A stretch of 64,000 nucleotides of DNA from Streptomyces sp. CG1 (GCF_041080625.1 NZ_CP163518.1:8983501-9047500), one strand, 5' to 3'; positions 17,872 through 27,506 are shown, counted from the stretch's first letter. Numbers and translations: made by a program. Notes: generated from the sequence alone by a model not told the origin.

Positions 17872-18455
17872 GTGCACACTACCGGGTCACGTCCCCGGCT
17901 CGTCGTCTCCACCGATGTGCGCGAGGTGGTCAGCCGTGCCAGATCCCGCCTGCTGGCCGACCTCGCGAAGCCACCAGCCTCACCCGCGCCTTCGGCGACG
18001 CCCTGCGCCGACTACGTCCGCGTGGCACCAGCCACGATCCTGGCCGATCGCAGTCGACCTGGCCGTGATGCTCGGCGAGGGCGGCGATGCGATCGCCGCC
18101 CTGGCACTGCTGCGTGACCAGAGCGTGTTCGGCCCGGGTGCTTCCCCCAACCGCTTGGCGGCTGCTGGCCAACATCGCCCCCGCTACCGTGGGTGCCCTG
18201 CGCGCGGCCCGTGCCAGCGCCCGCGAGGTCGCCTGGCTGCAGGCCAGCGAGGCCCTGGGTGGAATCCACACCGATCACGCCGGCGGGCGCGAACCGCCCT
18301 GCCCGGTCCTGGACATCGACGCCACGCTCGTCACCTGCCACTCTGGGAAGGAGCACGCGGCGCCACGTACAAGGATGGCTTCGGCTACCACCCGCTGCTG
18401 CACATCCTGGACAACACCGGCGAGGCTCTGGCCGGCATGCTGCGCATACTTGCAC
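17872..18455 (+). mobile_element. Degenerate IS1380-family transposase, N-terminal part
   Basis: Conserved IS1380 pieces appear in order but in changing frames: STDVREVVSRARSRLLADLA, VDLAVMLGEGGDAIAALALL, AREVAWLQASEALGGI, LDIDATLVTCHSGKE, YKDGFGYHPLLHILDNTGEA. The last piece ends in LAGMLR, where the match stops. The catalytic C-terminal half is missing. Several frameshifts make this inactive. Confidence 0.8.
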
Positions 18456-18669
18456 GGCTGAAGGCCGTACGAGCCAAAGCGGGCGTGACAATCTTCGGCA
18501 GAGGCCGGCGTGTATCCCGCTCGCACCGGGGCTCGCCGTGAACCAGTAGCGCGCGGAGCAGGAAGATGGTGGCCCGGACTGCGTTGACGAGCCCGTCACC
18601 GGACCATCGGCGGTGAGCACCTGCTCGAAACGATCGCCAGGGTGCTGCCCAGGCATCCAGGCATCGTCG

Positions 18670-19140
18670 GGCCTGCGGCTTGACAGCTGGGTTGCCTGTG
18701 GCCACCGCCTCGGTGAGACGGTCCCGGGCCTCTTCCAGTCTGCGCTGGCTCAGACAGGTCATGCCGAGCAGCAGACAGGCCCGGGGTGCGCTGTCCGGGG
18801 TGTCCATGTCCAAGGCCGCCTCCAGGCGCTCGGCGGCCATGTTCATCTTCCCTGCGTCGAGGAGGAATTCTCCCGGCCGAGGTTGCTCTCGGCCACCACC
18901 TCCGAGGCCGGCCGGTTCCGCGGAGTCGGCCAGGAGCCGCCGCGCCGCCGAGTGATCGCCCTGGCGAAGACGCAGCGTGCCCAGGGACGCCCGCGCCACT
19001 TCGGAGACATCGGACGGCTCCCCACGCAGGACGCGTTCAAGGAGCTCCGCGCCTTCTGCCTCAGCGGCGTCCCTGCCTGCGCATCCGTCAGCATTGAGAT
19101 CCCCGAGCCATTCCGCATGGCAGGCACCTGCCGGGTGAGC
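18670..19140 (-). pseudogene. Fragment of a TPR-repeat protein truncated at the IS1380 remnant
   Basis: About 150 residues of minus-strand coding-like sequence with TPR-like helices (LLERVLRGEPSDVSEVARAS, LGTLRLRQGDHSAARRLL, RACLLLGMTCLSQRRLEEAR). Downstream the frame runs into unrelated sequence that overlaps the antisense side of the IS remnant, so the C-terminus is lost. No good start is seen; the 5' end abuts the next gene. Confidence 0.5.
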
Positions 19141-19141
19141 A

Positions 19142-19822
19142 TCAGGAGTGCGGGTCTGGCACCACGATTCGCTCAAGACGATCCATCAGAAACAGGGTGA
19201 GTTCGTGTCGCGCATCATCGGCTTCGGCCAAGGCCACCTGAAGTTCTTCAATTCGGTCTTGCGGCACCGCGCCACCGCCAAGTATCGCCTCGCGCATGAG
19301 CGACATGGCGTCGTTCAGGGCAACGGTGGTTGATTGCAGCTCAGGGCGGACGTGCGTTCTGTGAAGTTCGTCGAACCCAAACTCCGGCTGTCGATAGCGA
19401 CTGTGCCCCCGCGTCTGCGGCAGCAGAACCCGCAGACCATCATCCATCGCGCTGTCGATCGCGGAATGGGCTTCAGTCCGCGCCGCGTGCACAGCCGCGT
19501 CGAATTCCGAAACGGAGACGCTTCGCCCGTGTCTCAGGTCCTGTAGGTAGCGCTCGAGCAGCTGGCTCCAGGCACGAGTTGTTGTCCGGACACGGATGAT
19601 GCGCTCCGTGGCAGCCTCTCTGCGGACACGTGCCCTCTCCTCGACTTCCCTTTGCTCGACCCGCACTCGCAAGGCTTCAGCATCCCGGCGGTTCTGTTCG
19701 CCCTCTTCACGTGAGCGAGCCAATGCGTGGCGCTGCGCCTGTAACGGCCCCCAGTAGGCCGCCACTCCGGCGATCAGTGACCCACCCAGAGCACCAGCCA
19801 ATCCGTACAACGTGTCTGACAT
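19142..19822 (-). CDS. Membrane-anchored coiled-coil protein of unknown function
   Basis: 226 residues from ATG 19822. One N-terminal hydrophobic segment (YGLAGALGGSLIAGVAAYWG) is followed by a long charged helix (about residues 35-85, rich in Arg, Glu and Ala) likely to form a coiled coil, then a helical cytoplasmic domain. No enzyme motif is seen. Similar short single-TM coiled-coil proteins are common Streptomyces hypotheticals. Confidence 0.6.
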   Translation of the reverse strand: MSDTLYGLAGALGGSLIAGVAAYWGPLQAQRHALARSREEGEQNRRDAEALRVRVEQREVEERARVRREAATERIIRVRTTTRAWSQLLERYLQDLRHGRSVSVSEFDAAVHAARTEAHSAIDSAMDDGLRVLLPQTRGHSRYRQPEFGFDELHRTHVRPELQSTTVALNDAMSLMREAILGGGAVPQDRIEELQVALAEADDARHELTLFLMDRLERIVVPDPHS

Positions 19823-20249
19823 GCATTCACTCTGCCTGATGTGCAACTCCGTCGCCAGAGATGACGTAAGATCCTCGGCCGCGACCAGGGCGGCGGACCC
19901 GCACCACAAGTGCTCCCGGAGTCTTTGGTCACTGAGCCTCTCTCATCCTGAGTATGGGCAGGTCAACAGGGTGTGCATCGCTGCCACGGTCCTGCCGGTA
20001 CCGTTGTCCTGCCGGTACCGTTGGTTGAGCAGCGCGCTCGCCGTAGCAGTCGCCAGGACTTGGCGCGGGCGAAGACGCGTTCGCCGGGGGCGCGCAGGCG
20101 GGCGTGGTCGCGGTTGTGCCTCTCGGCCTCTCAGGCCGCAGGAGTGGCTGGGCCGTCGGCGGACGCTCGGCGAGGTGCGGTGTGGGTGTCCCGGGCGGTC
20201 CGCCGTCCCGTAAGACAGCGGGCCGGCCGGCGTTCACCGACCGCCGGAG
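19823..20249. other. Gene-free region with tandem 17-mer
   Basis: No supported gene. It contains the perfect tandem 17-mer noted separately and is otherwise featureless. Confidence 0.4.
19990..20023. repeat. Perfect tandem duplication of a 17-mer
   Basis: TCCTGCCGGTACCGTTG occurs twice, head to tail (19990-20006 and 20007-20023). Confidence 0.9.
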
Positions 20250-20648
20250 TCACCCCTGGGGCGGAGGCGGGACGAACTGCCCGTAGTCGCCGCTTGAGTA
20301 GGCGCCGTCGGCCCGGAATCCGGGATCCGCACCCTGCTCGATGTACGGAGGCGGATCCGTGTTCACGGACATGTTGCCGCCCGCGTTGATGTTCATCGTC
20401 ACCGTCACCTGAGCGGCGGGCGGGCCGTCGCCGTACGCGATCCGTTCGGGCAGATAGCCCTCGTACCCCTGCGGGGCCGTGTTGGTGGCCTGGAAGGTAC
20501 CGTCGGTCACTTTGGTCTGGTCGACGCTGTCCTACGTGGTGTTGACGCTCTGGATGGTGGCCGTGGTGTCGCTGGTCAGGTTCCCGTGTCCGTCCCAGCA
20601 CCGGGTGATGGTGATCGTCGAGTTCGCCCTTCCTGTGGATCCGACCTC
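20250..20648 (-). pseudogene. Fragment of a secreted-type protein with in-frame TAG and no start
   Basis: The minus-strand frame reads STITITRCWDGHGNL, then IQSVNTT, a TAG at 20532-20534, then DSVDQTKVTDGTFQATN and on to VPPPPQG at the C-terminus. The sequence either side of the stop looks like one protein. The upstream end is closed by TGA at 20649-20651 with no start codon before the amber stop. It is probably a decayed gene; a short product starting at GTG 20510 (86 residues) cannot be excluded. The family is not recognised. Confidence 0.45.
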
Positions 20649-20676
20649 TCAGTGAAGCCGACGCACTACTCATGAT

Positions 20677-20925
20677 GTGCCGGCTTGCTGGTTCGGCGCG
20701 GACCGCTCGACCATCACACGTGCCATCGGCGAGGATGCGGCCACTGCTGGCACAGCGGGGCTGCACCGTCGCCCAGCGCATCCGGCTGCGGACTCTCGCC
20801 GAGGTCATCGAACAACCGGGTACCGACGGTCACACCGGATCACCGATGGTACGGAGATCCGGGTGCGACGCCTGGCCGCGGGCCGCAGGGGACCGGGACA
20901 AGTTCGCCTCCGGCTCTACGTGACG
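20677..20925 (+). mobile_element. Degenerate IS5-family transposase fragment
   Basis: Pieces of an IS5-type DDE transposase alternate between two frames: CWFGADRSTITRAIGE, then RGCTVAQRIRLRTLAEVIEQ, then ITDGTEIRVRRLAAGRR with the first catalytic Asp region. It is frameshifted and truncated on both sides. Confidence 0.7.
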
Positions 20926-21039
20926 GGGCTGGTCAGTGTCGGGCTGCGGCCGGTGCCGTGTCACCGGCCGCCGGTGCGGTCACAGAACGGAAGCCCATAC
21001 CCACTGAATTCTTGCCTTCGGCAGCTAGCCTCCGACGCG

Positions 21040-22926
21040 ATGAAAGAGAACAGATTGACGAGTGCCGAACGGCCGTCAGATTCATCCCTGCAGGGCGAAG
21101 AGCAGTCCGAGGAGTGGGCTCGACGGCCGCCGGGGCTCTCTGGGCTGCCGGAGGGCGGCGGGTCGTTCCTGGCACGGGATCTGACTGTCCGGGTTCGCCA
21201 TCGACGCGAGCGCAAGAGGCTGCTCGACAAGGTGAGCCTCACCATCCCTGAGAAATCCCTGGTCGCGGTGGTCGGCCCGTCCGGTTCCGGCAAGTCGACC
21301 CTCCTGCGTGCCCTGACGGGTTATCAGCCGGCGCAGGAGGGCGAGGTCCGATACGACGGCAGGGACCTGTACACGCATTTCGCCGAGTTCCGTGAGCGGA
21401 TCGGGCTGGTTCCGCAGGACGACATCCTGCACCCCCAGCTGACCGTCCGCACCGCCCTGCGCTACGCGGCCAGGCTGCGCTTCCGTTCCGGGACCAGCGC
21501 CGAGGAACGGGAGCGCCGCGTCCAGGAGGTGCTGGAGGAACTCGGCCTGGAGGACCGCGCCGACAACCGCATCACCGCCCTGTCAGGCGGCCAGCGCAAG
21601 CGCGTGTCGGTGGCCCTGGAACTGTTGACCAAGCCGTCCCTGCTGCTGCTCGACGAGCCGACCTCCGGGCTCGATCCGGGACTCGACCGGCAGGTCATGC
21701 AGATGCTGCGCGGGCTCGCCGATGGCGGGCGCCGGGTGCTGCTGGTCACCCACAGTGTGGCCAACCTGCACCTTTGCGACCGGGTGCTGGTATTGGCACC
21801 CGGCGGTCGGACGGCTTACTTCGGGCCTCCCCAGGAGGCGCTGCCCTTCTTCGGGCACGAGGACTGGGCGGACGTCTTCTCCGACTTCGACCAGTACCCG
21901 GAGCGCGACTGGCCCGGCCGCTACCAGGAGTCGGAGCAGAGCAGGTCGTACCTGGCCGCCGATGAAGCGGCGGCGGCGCGAGAGCCCCGCCCGACGAGAC
22001 TCCAGAGCCGCCAGAAGCGGTCAGGGCGCGCTTCGGGCTCGCAGAGGCCCCCGCGCTGGACCTCCCAGTTCATCACGCTCATGAGACGGAACTGGGCAGT
22101 GCTCGCCGCAGACCGGGGCCACATGGGGCTGCTCGTCGTCCTGCCCGTGATCATGGGCGTGCTGAGTATGGCGGTGCCCGCGGAGTTCGGTTTCATGCCC
22201 GCCACCGGGACCTGTGCCAAGGCGGCGCTGTGCGCGCCGGTCTACAACGTGGACGCGCAGCCGGTCCTGCTGGTGCTGGCGATCGGGGCGTGCCTGACCG
22301 GCGCGGCGAACTCGGTGCGCGAACTGGTCCAGGAGCGGGTGATCTACCAGCGGGAACGCGCCACCGGGCTGTCCCGGTCGGCGTACGTGCTGGCCAAGGT
22401 CATGGTGCTGGGATGCATCACCGCGCTGCAGGGGCTGGTGGTGGTCGCACTCGGGCTGGCGGGCCGGCGGCTGCCGACCTCCGGGTTGGTGGGCACCCCG
22501 TCCGAGCTCGAGTTGGTGCTCATAGTGGTGCTGCTCTCCACCACGTCCATGATGCTGGGTCTGATCATCTCGGCGGTGGTCCGCACGGCTGAGAAGACCA
22601 TGCCGCTGCTGGTGTTGTCCACGCTGGCGCAGGTGATGTTCAGTGGCGCGGTGTTTCCGCTCTTCAACCACCCGGGAATGGCCCAGCTCTCCTGGCTGGC
22701 GCCGTCACGCTGGGCGGTCGCGGCGCAGGCCGCCACCATCAACCTCAGCCGGATCGGCCCGCCCGCCGACGACCGGCACTCCACCCTGGTCGACCCGTTG
22801 TGGGTGCACAGCGCCTCCCAATGGTGGCTGGACACCGGCGTGCTGGAGGGCTTGGGACTCGTGGGGATCGTCCTGGTGGGGGCGCTGCTGCGACGACACG
22901 AGCCACTGGTGATGCGACGCCGATAG
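21040..22926 (+). CDS. ABC transporter half-molecule: ATPase fused to ABC2-type membrane domain (ABCG-like)
   Basis: 628 residues from ATG 21040; the start is uncertain because no clear ribosome-binding site is present. The ATPase domain (about 45-260) has Walker A GPSGSGKS, signature LSGGQRKRVS, Walker B LLLLDEPTSGLD and switch His in VTHSV. The membrane domain (about 350-620) has six TM segments with RELVQERVIYQRERATGLS, the ABC2 connecting helix. This is the order of ABCG/white-type half-transporters, which act as homodimers. Many actinobacterial relatives carry an N-terminal FHA domain, which is absent here; the IS5 remnant just upstream may mark its loss (speculative). Confidence 0.88.
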   Translation: MKENRLTSAERPSDSSLQGEEQSEEWARRPPGLSGLPEGGGSFLARDLTVRVRHRRERKRLLDKVSLTIPEKSLVAVVGPSGSGKSTLLRALTGYQPAQEGEVRYDGRDLYTHFAEFRERIGLVPQDDILHPQLTVRTALRYAARLRFRSGTSAEERERRVQEVLEELGLEDRADNRITALSGGQRKRVSVALELLTKPSLLLLDEPTSGLDPGLDRQVMQMLRGLADGGRRVLLVTHSVANLHLCDRVLVLAPGGRTAYFGPPQEALPFFGHEDWADVFSDFDQYPERDWPGRYQESEQSRSYLAADEAAAAREPRPTRLQSRQKRSGRASGSQRPPRWTSQFITLMRRNWAVLAADRGHMGLLVVLPVIMGVLSMAVPAEFGFMPATGTCAKAALCAPVYNVDAQPVLLVLAIGACLTGAANSVRELVQERVIYQRERATGLSRSAYVLAKVMVLGCITALQGLVVVALGLAGRRLPTSGLVGTPSELELVLIVVLLSTTSMMLGLIISAVVRTAEKTMPLLVLSTLAQVMFSGAVFPLFNHPGMAQLSWLAPSRWAVAAQAATINLSRIGPPADDRHSTLVDPLWVHSASQWWLDTGVLEGLGLVGIVLVGALLRRHEPLVMRRR

Positions 22927-22929
22927 CAC

Positions 22930-23200
22930 GGACGCCGGCTCGTGCGACGGCACGAACCCGGGGCTGTCCTCCCGGGTGCTTGGGCCGGGATCGGGCGGCG
23001 TGGCGGTCTGCGGCCGGCTCGCGATGCCGGCGCAGACCGTGCGCGGACGGGGCGGCAACCGCACGGTGCGCAGCACCTGCGGCGGCAGGCGGGTGCCGCA
23101 ACGCCGCCAAGACGCACGTTCGCTCGGGGCGAACCCGCCCCGGGCGTCGCCGAGTTGGCGCTCCAGCATGGTGATCTTCTGGCGCAGAGCGAGGATTCAC
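22930..23200 (-). mobile_element. Decayed integrase/transposase N-terminal fragment (IS3/IS481-like rve family)
   Basis: The minus-strand sequence LALRQKI-MLERQLGDARGGFAPSER followed by RLPPQVLRTVRL resembles the N-terminal part of rve integrases (usually LLHRLPR, LLVRPETVLRWHRDL). The continuation is frameshifted. No catalytic core remains here. Confidence 0.55.
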
Positions 23201-23311
23201 GCGAGTGACAGATCCCCTTGGTGGAGCACGAGCGGCCCGATGTGGTGGCGCTCGACGGCACGTCGGTGAGGAGCTGCAGGGCTTCGGCGGGTAACGGGTG
23301 CAGGTCTGCGC

Positions 23312-24286
23312 TCAGATCCAGTCCTTGCGCTTGAAGACGAGGTACAGCACGACCGTTCCGACGGCCATGACACCGGTGGACACGAGAAAACCGGCATGAG
23401 TATTGAAGCCCGGATATGGCACGTTCTGTCCGTAGAAGCCCGTGACGGCGGTGGGCACCGCGATGATCGACGCCCAACTGGTGACCTTCTTCATGATCAG
23501 GTTCATGCGGTTGCCCTGAACGGTCAGATTGGTTTCCATGATCGACGTGATCATGTCCCGCAGTGACTCGGTCCACTCGGTGGCCCTGAGGACGTGGTCG
23601 TAGACGTCCTGGTAGTAGGGGAGCAGCGGCTCGGCGACGATGTGCAGGTCGCGCCGGAGGAGACTGTTGACGACTTCCCGCATCGGCAGGACCACGCGAC
23701 GCAGCCTGGTGAGGTTCTTGCGCAGTGCGTAGGAGTCACGCTGGACGGAGTCCATCTGCACGCGTCCCTCGTCGAAGAGCAGGTCTTCGACCGCTTCGAT
23801 GCGGTCGTCCAGGTCCTGGACGGCGGCGAAGTGACCGTCGACTATGTGGTCCAGCAGCCCGTGCAGGAGGAACCCCACCCCGTACTTGGCGAGATCGCTG
23901 TTGTTGTCCCAGCGCTCGACGACCTTCTCGATGTCGAAGCCCTCGTTCGGCCGGATCGTGATCAATGCCGTGGGTGTGATGAATACCGACAACTCGCTTG
24001 CCGTCAGCCGCCCGCTGCTCTCGTCCGTGCTTACGGCGTAGGCGCTGAGGAAGGCGTGGGTGCGGTAACGGTCCAGCTTGGGTCGCTGGTGCTCCTGACG
24101 TGCGTCCTCGACCGCGAGTTCGTGCAGACCGAACTCTTCGCTGATCATGGCGAAGTCGGCGGAACACGGGTCGCACAGGTCGAGCCAGACCGCCACGTCG
24201 GGATCATTCACGTATTCGGAGATGTCGGCGGTCGGGAAGTCTTCCAGGACCAGGTTTCCGCTGCGGTAGAGCCGTGTTCGAGTCAT
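23312..24286 (-). CDS. CorA-family divalent cation channel
   Basis: 324 residues from ATG 24286. The long cytoplasmic N-terminal domain is followed by the stalk helix and two C-terminal TM segments, as in CorA. Between the TMs the selectivity motif reads YGQNVPYPG instead of the canonical YGMN; this variant is common in actinobacterial CorA-like proteins. The C-terminus KRKDWI carries the basic cluster. It probably transports Mg2+ or another divalent cation as a homopentamer. Confidence 0.9.
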   Translation of the reverse strand: MTRTRLYRSGNLVLEDFPTADISEYVNDPDVAVWLDLCDPCSADFAMISEEFGLHELAVEDARQEHQRPKLDRYRTHAFLSAYAVSTDESSGRLTASELSVFITPTALITIRPNEGFDIEKVVERWDNNSDLAKYGVGFLLHGLLDHIVDGHFAAVQDLDDRIEAVEDLLFDEGRVQMDSVQRDSYALRKNLTRLRRVVLPMREVVNSLLRRDLHIVAEPLLPYYQDVYDHVLRATEWTESLRDMITSIMETNLTVQGNRMNLIMKKVTSWASIIAVPTAVTGFYGQNVPYPGFNTHAGFLVSTGVMAVGTVVLYLVFKRKDWI

Positions 24287-24639
24287 GGCGCGGCACCTTA
24301 AGGGCCGCTGGTAAGAAGTCCACACTGGTTCATGCAGCCCACCCTGGGCATTGCGCCCCGACACGCTGCCGTCTGTCCAGGTCCAGCTCCCCGGATACTC
24401 GTTCTTCTGCGCAAGTTGGTAAGTGTGCGGTGTGAGGAGACGGCTGCTTTGGACATCAGGCGTTGGCGGGATCGGCGTTCGGACGCTCGGTGAGGGAGCA
24501 GAGACGGCCGAGCCGGTCCCTGCCGCACCGCCCAGCGGTTCAGCGGCCCGGCTCTGCCGCTCGGCCGCTCGCCGCCGTACGATGGCGGCCTTGACGCGCT
24601 CGGCCCACGCGGATCCGACCTGCGGGGCTCGAAAAGTCA
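24287..24639. other. Gene-free region upstream of the CorA-like gene
   Basis: No supported gene; it should contain the CorA-like promoter. No clear motif is visible. Confidence 0.4.
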
Positions 24640-24760
24640 CTGCCGCTCGTTGAGCCGTCTCAGGCTGGCGTTCGGTCAGGGGTCGGAGTTCTGTGGTGTG
24701 ACCCAGCCGCCGGTACGGGCGGTGCCCGTGGTGGAAGATTTCGAATTCACGCATTGCCGG
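24640..24760 (-). mobile_element. Integrase C-terminal fragment
   Basis: The minus-strand MREFEIFHHGHRPYRRLGHT then ELRPL matches the C-terminal signature of rve integrases (FETYYNxHRPHRxL, PLRPL). Neither the catalytic core nor a start is present. It may be the other half of the fragment at 27610-27735, which has the same orientation. Confidence 0.6.
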
Positions 24761-24840
24761 TCTGAGCCAGTTCTCACGAAGAGACGGTCTGGCGACCCGG
24801 TGGATCTTGCAGCTCGAATGCCGCCCCCGCCCGAGCCTGG

Positions 24841-25227
24841 CGCCGCTCGGGATGGGCATTCCTTATCGGGACGACCCTCATCGGCCTGACGGCCGGCATG
24901 CCCGGCTGGGCCGCCGCACTGGTCATCCTCCTCGGCACCGGTGTGCACACGATCGGCGAACTCTGGCAAGCGGCCGCCTCATTCGAGCTGCGCTACAGCC
25001 TCGCGCCCGCACGCGCGCAGGGGCAGTACGCAGGGATCTCCAAACTCGCCAACGGTCTCGCCAGTGCCGCAGCACCCTCCGTCGTGGGCCTTCTCTGCAT
25101 CGAATGGGGTGAGCCCGGATGGTGCCTGATGGGCGGGATCTTCATCGTGACCGGACTGCTGATCCCCTACGTGGTCCGCTGGGCCGAGAGAGCATGCCCG
25201 GAAGACGAAGTCACGAGAGCCGCTTGA
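24841..25227 (+). pseudogene. C-terminal fragment of an MFS transporter
   Basis: About 128 residues with four hydrophobic stretches (WAFLIGTTLIGLTAG, ALVILLGTGVHTIGELWQAA, LASAAAPSVVGLLC, FIVTGLLIPYVV) and a cytoplasmic loop (LAPARAQGQYAGISKLANG), typical of the last third of drug-exporter-like MFS proteins. The N-terminal two thirds are missing, and the 5' end abuts an integrase fragment. It differs from the intact MFS gene downstream. Confidence 0.7.
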
Positions 25228-25263
25228 GCAACCTTGGTGACATGGCCAACGCGAAGACACATT

Positions 25264-25322
25264 TGCTAGAATGACCCCGTTGGCCTTCGGCGCCCCGACG
25301 GGTGTGTCCGGAGGCTTTTTTC
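25264..25322 (+). promoter_or_regulatory. Promoter and terminator-like, SD-sequestering leader of the MFS gene
   Basis: An extended -10 element TGCTAGAAT (25264-25272) has no clear -35. About ten bases after it, GCCTTCGG (25283-25290) pairs with CCGGAGGC (25308-25315, one G-T wobble) and is followed directly by TTTTTT (25316-25321), with the ATG at 25323. The 3' arm contains the ribosome-binding site GGAGG (25310-25314). The hairpin could therefore both terminate transcription and hide the ribosome-binding site. An inner CCC-CGAC-GGG hairpin (25293-25302) is also possible. Confidence 0.6.
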
Positions 25323-26585
25323 ATGCCTTCTGACACGTCCGCACCCATAACGCCGCCCACCGCCAGCTACCGCGCCCTACTCCGCAACCGTGAGTTCGCC
25401 GGCTTGTACGCCAGCTTCACACTGACGGTAGCCGCGAGCACCCTGTCAGGCTTCGCACTTGGCACGCTGGTCAATGCTCAGACCCGATCCCCGTTTTTGA
25501 CAGCCGTAAGCATGTACGGCGCCACGTTCGCCACGGTGCTCGGCGCACTGACGCTGATGTCGGTCGCGGATGGGAACCGCCCTCGCCGGACCCTCGTCGC
25601 GCTCCAGTGCGTCTCATTGGTCGGAGTGGCTGCGCAGGCGGTTCCGGGTCTGCCGCTGGCTGCCCGGTTCGGTCTGCTCCTGGTGCTGGGTTTCTTCCAG
25701 TCCCTGGGCACCGGCACGCGGATGGGGCTGCTCGCCGAAGTGGTACCGACCTCCACGTATGCGTTGGCGCGCTCGCTGATGAACATCACCTCGGGCGGCA
25801 TGGCAATTCTCGGCTACGCCATGGGCGCCCTACTGCTGCGCTACCTGAGCCCGCAAGAAGTCTTCGCCGTCGCAACAGCTCTGACCGGAGCCGGGTTGGC
25901 CGTCGTGGCGACGACCGTCCGGGAGCACTCGATCCGTCTGACCCGCCGCCCGGGACTGCGTCAGACCTGGGCAACGAACATTGCGCTCTTCTCCCACCCA
26001 GGCCGGCGGGCGCTGCTGCTGAACCTGTGGGTTCCCAACGGTCTGATCGTCGGCTGCGAGGCCCTGTTCATCTCCTACGCCCCAGCCCTCGCCGGAACCC
26101 TCCTGGCTGCCGGATCGGCGGGCATGCTCCTCGGGGACCTGACGGTCGGCCGACTGCTCACCGCCGACCAGCGGCGCCGCTGTGCATTCGCCCTGCGGCT
26201 GCTGCTCGCTGTCCCTTACCTGCTGTTCGCCATCCACCCACCCCTGCTCGTGGTGACGGCCGCAGTGTTCATCGCCAGTGCCGGGTTCGCCGCCACCCTG
26301 CCGCTCCAGGAACAGCTCCTCGCGCTGACCCCCGATCCGATCCGCGGCCAGGTCCAGGGCGTCGAGTCCGCCGGCCGCATGACATGGCAGGGCATCGGAG
26401 CCGCGATCGCCGGCGGTGTCGCCCAGTGCCTCACTCCCGGCACCGCGATCACCGCTTTGGCCGTGGTCTCCATTGCCCTCACTGCCTTCTCCCGGCCCTC
26501 CGTGGTCCGAGCCCGTCGTCTGCGTCGAGAAGGCCGGCGCATGAGCCGCACCGAGTTGGCAGCCGATCTTGGGGAGCAGCCGTAG
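25323..26585 (+). CDS. MFS transporter (probable drug or metabolite exporter)
   Basis: 420 residues and about 12 hydrophobic segments. ATG 25323 is chosen because GGAGG is eight bases upstream. Typical MFS features: a first TM after LLRNREFAGLYASFTL, and a loop after TM2 with SVADGNRPRRT in place of the usual GxLADRxGRR. It belongs to the exporter-like MFS group; the substrate is unknown. The unusual leader suggests expression is inducible, a style found at antibiotic-resistance genes. Confidence 0.85.
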   Translation: MPSDTSAPITPPTASYRALLRNREFAGLYASFTLTVAASTLSGFALGTLVNAQTRSPFLTAVSMYGATFATVLGALTLMSVADGNRPRRTLVALQCVSLVGVAAQAVPGLPLAARFGLLLVLGFFQSLGTGTRMGLLAEVVPTSTYALARSLMNITSGGMAILGYAMGALLLRYLSPQEVFAVATALTGAGLAVVATTVREHSIRLTRRPGLRQTWATNIALFSHPGRRALLLNLWVPNGLIVGCEALFISYAPALAGTLLAAGSAGMLLGDLTVGRLLTADQRRRCAFALRLLLAVPYLLFAIHPPLLVVTAAVFIASAGFAATLPLQEQLLALTPDPIRGQVQGVESAGRMTWQGIGAAIAGGVAQCLTPGTAITALAVVSIALTAFSRPSVVRARRLRREGRRMSRTELAADLGEQP

Positions 26586-26771
26586 AGGGCTACGGCGGTG
26601 TTCGATTACGAGGCTCGGGCTCGCCTGAGGCCACACACATTCCGTCGCCGTACAGATCAGGAATGACGCCCCATCAGGTCTCCGCCAGAACCGGCCATTC
26701 GGGTACATGGCCACCCTGCTGACGGCACGTCCTTGCAGCCTCGTCAACACACCTGCCGGCAATTGATTCGT

Positions 26772-27350
26772 TCAGTGTTTGAAGCTGTAGTGGAACAGGC
26801 GGGAGCGGGCGTCCCTCTCCGTCAGGCCTAGCGCCTTTGCGACCGTCTCCCACGACAGTTCGTCGGCCTGTACCTCGTAGGCCGCCTGGCGACCGATGTC
26901 CTCGGCGATGCGTTCCAGCGCTGCCACCACTTTCAGAGCGGCCAGCGGAGCCTGGTCGGCCAATGAGTTCAGCCTTTCGTCCAGCCGGTCTATCAGATCC
27001 GTGATGTCCTCGGGCAGTGGTACGGATCGTGCCTCGACCTCGGCGATGTGCTGCGCCCAGTCGTCGTACGGGCCGGAGGTGTCGTATGCGTACGGATGGT
27101 GACGGTCGACCTGGGACCAGTCGATGGGGTAGTGGGACGTGCCGCGCCAGCCGCACGAACACGACCCGCGCAGATCGCTCGCCTCCGGCGCGCCCAGTGT
27201 GCCGTCGTACACCCACCAGTCACTGCTTTTGGGGACGTGACCGCCGCTTCCTACGTCAAAGTACACCGGCTCCGGCTCGCTGCCGTCGGTGAGCACTGAG
27301 CCTGCCCTGCCCTCGTGGGACGACCCGAACTGATCGGTCTTCCAGTTCAT
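26772..27350 (-). CDS. Hypothetical protein with Cys-containing N-terminal module and C-terminal HTH-like helix
   Basis: 192 residues from ATG 27350. The middle has SCSCGWRGTSHYPIDW, a short Cys/Trp motif seen in several Streptomyces hypotheticals. The C-terminus (LSWETVAKALGLTERDARSR) resembles a sigma region 4/HTH helix pair and ends LFHYSFKH. The function is not recognised; a small DNA-binding role is possible. Confidence 0.6.
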   Translation of the reverse strand: MNWKTDQFGSSHEGRAGSVLTDGSEPEPVYFDVGSGGHVPKSSDWWVYDGTLGAPEASDLRGSCSCGWRGTSHYPIDWSQVDRHHPYAYDTSGPYDDWAQHIAEVEARSVPLPEDITDLIDRLDERLNSLADQAPLAALKVVAALERIAEDIGRQAAYEVQADELSWETVAKALGLTERDARSRLFHYSFKH

Positions 27351-27506
27351 AGCGCAACACCCTTCATGCTTCTGGCAGTCCGGCGACGAGCGTGTGGCGC
27401 TGTCGCAGTTGCTGAGGCAAGACGACGATGCCTGATTGAGGAGTCCGGTGGCCGGTAAATACCCAGAATGGGCCACACAGCCAACTCGCGCGCCCCGCGA
27501 GGATCA

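Noticed and set aside
4808..20534. Amber codon recoding to explain two in-frame TAG codons
   Set aside because: No suppressor tRNA or special amino acid genes are seen; the second frame lacks a start as well, and the area is rich in decayed genes. Point mutation or sequencing error is simpler.
25283..25321. Assignment of the MFS leader to a guanidine-II (mini-ykkC) riboswitch
   Set aside because: Two hairpins with ACGR loops are required; only one outer stem with an inner CGAC loop is present, so the match is not good enough.
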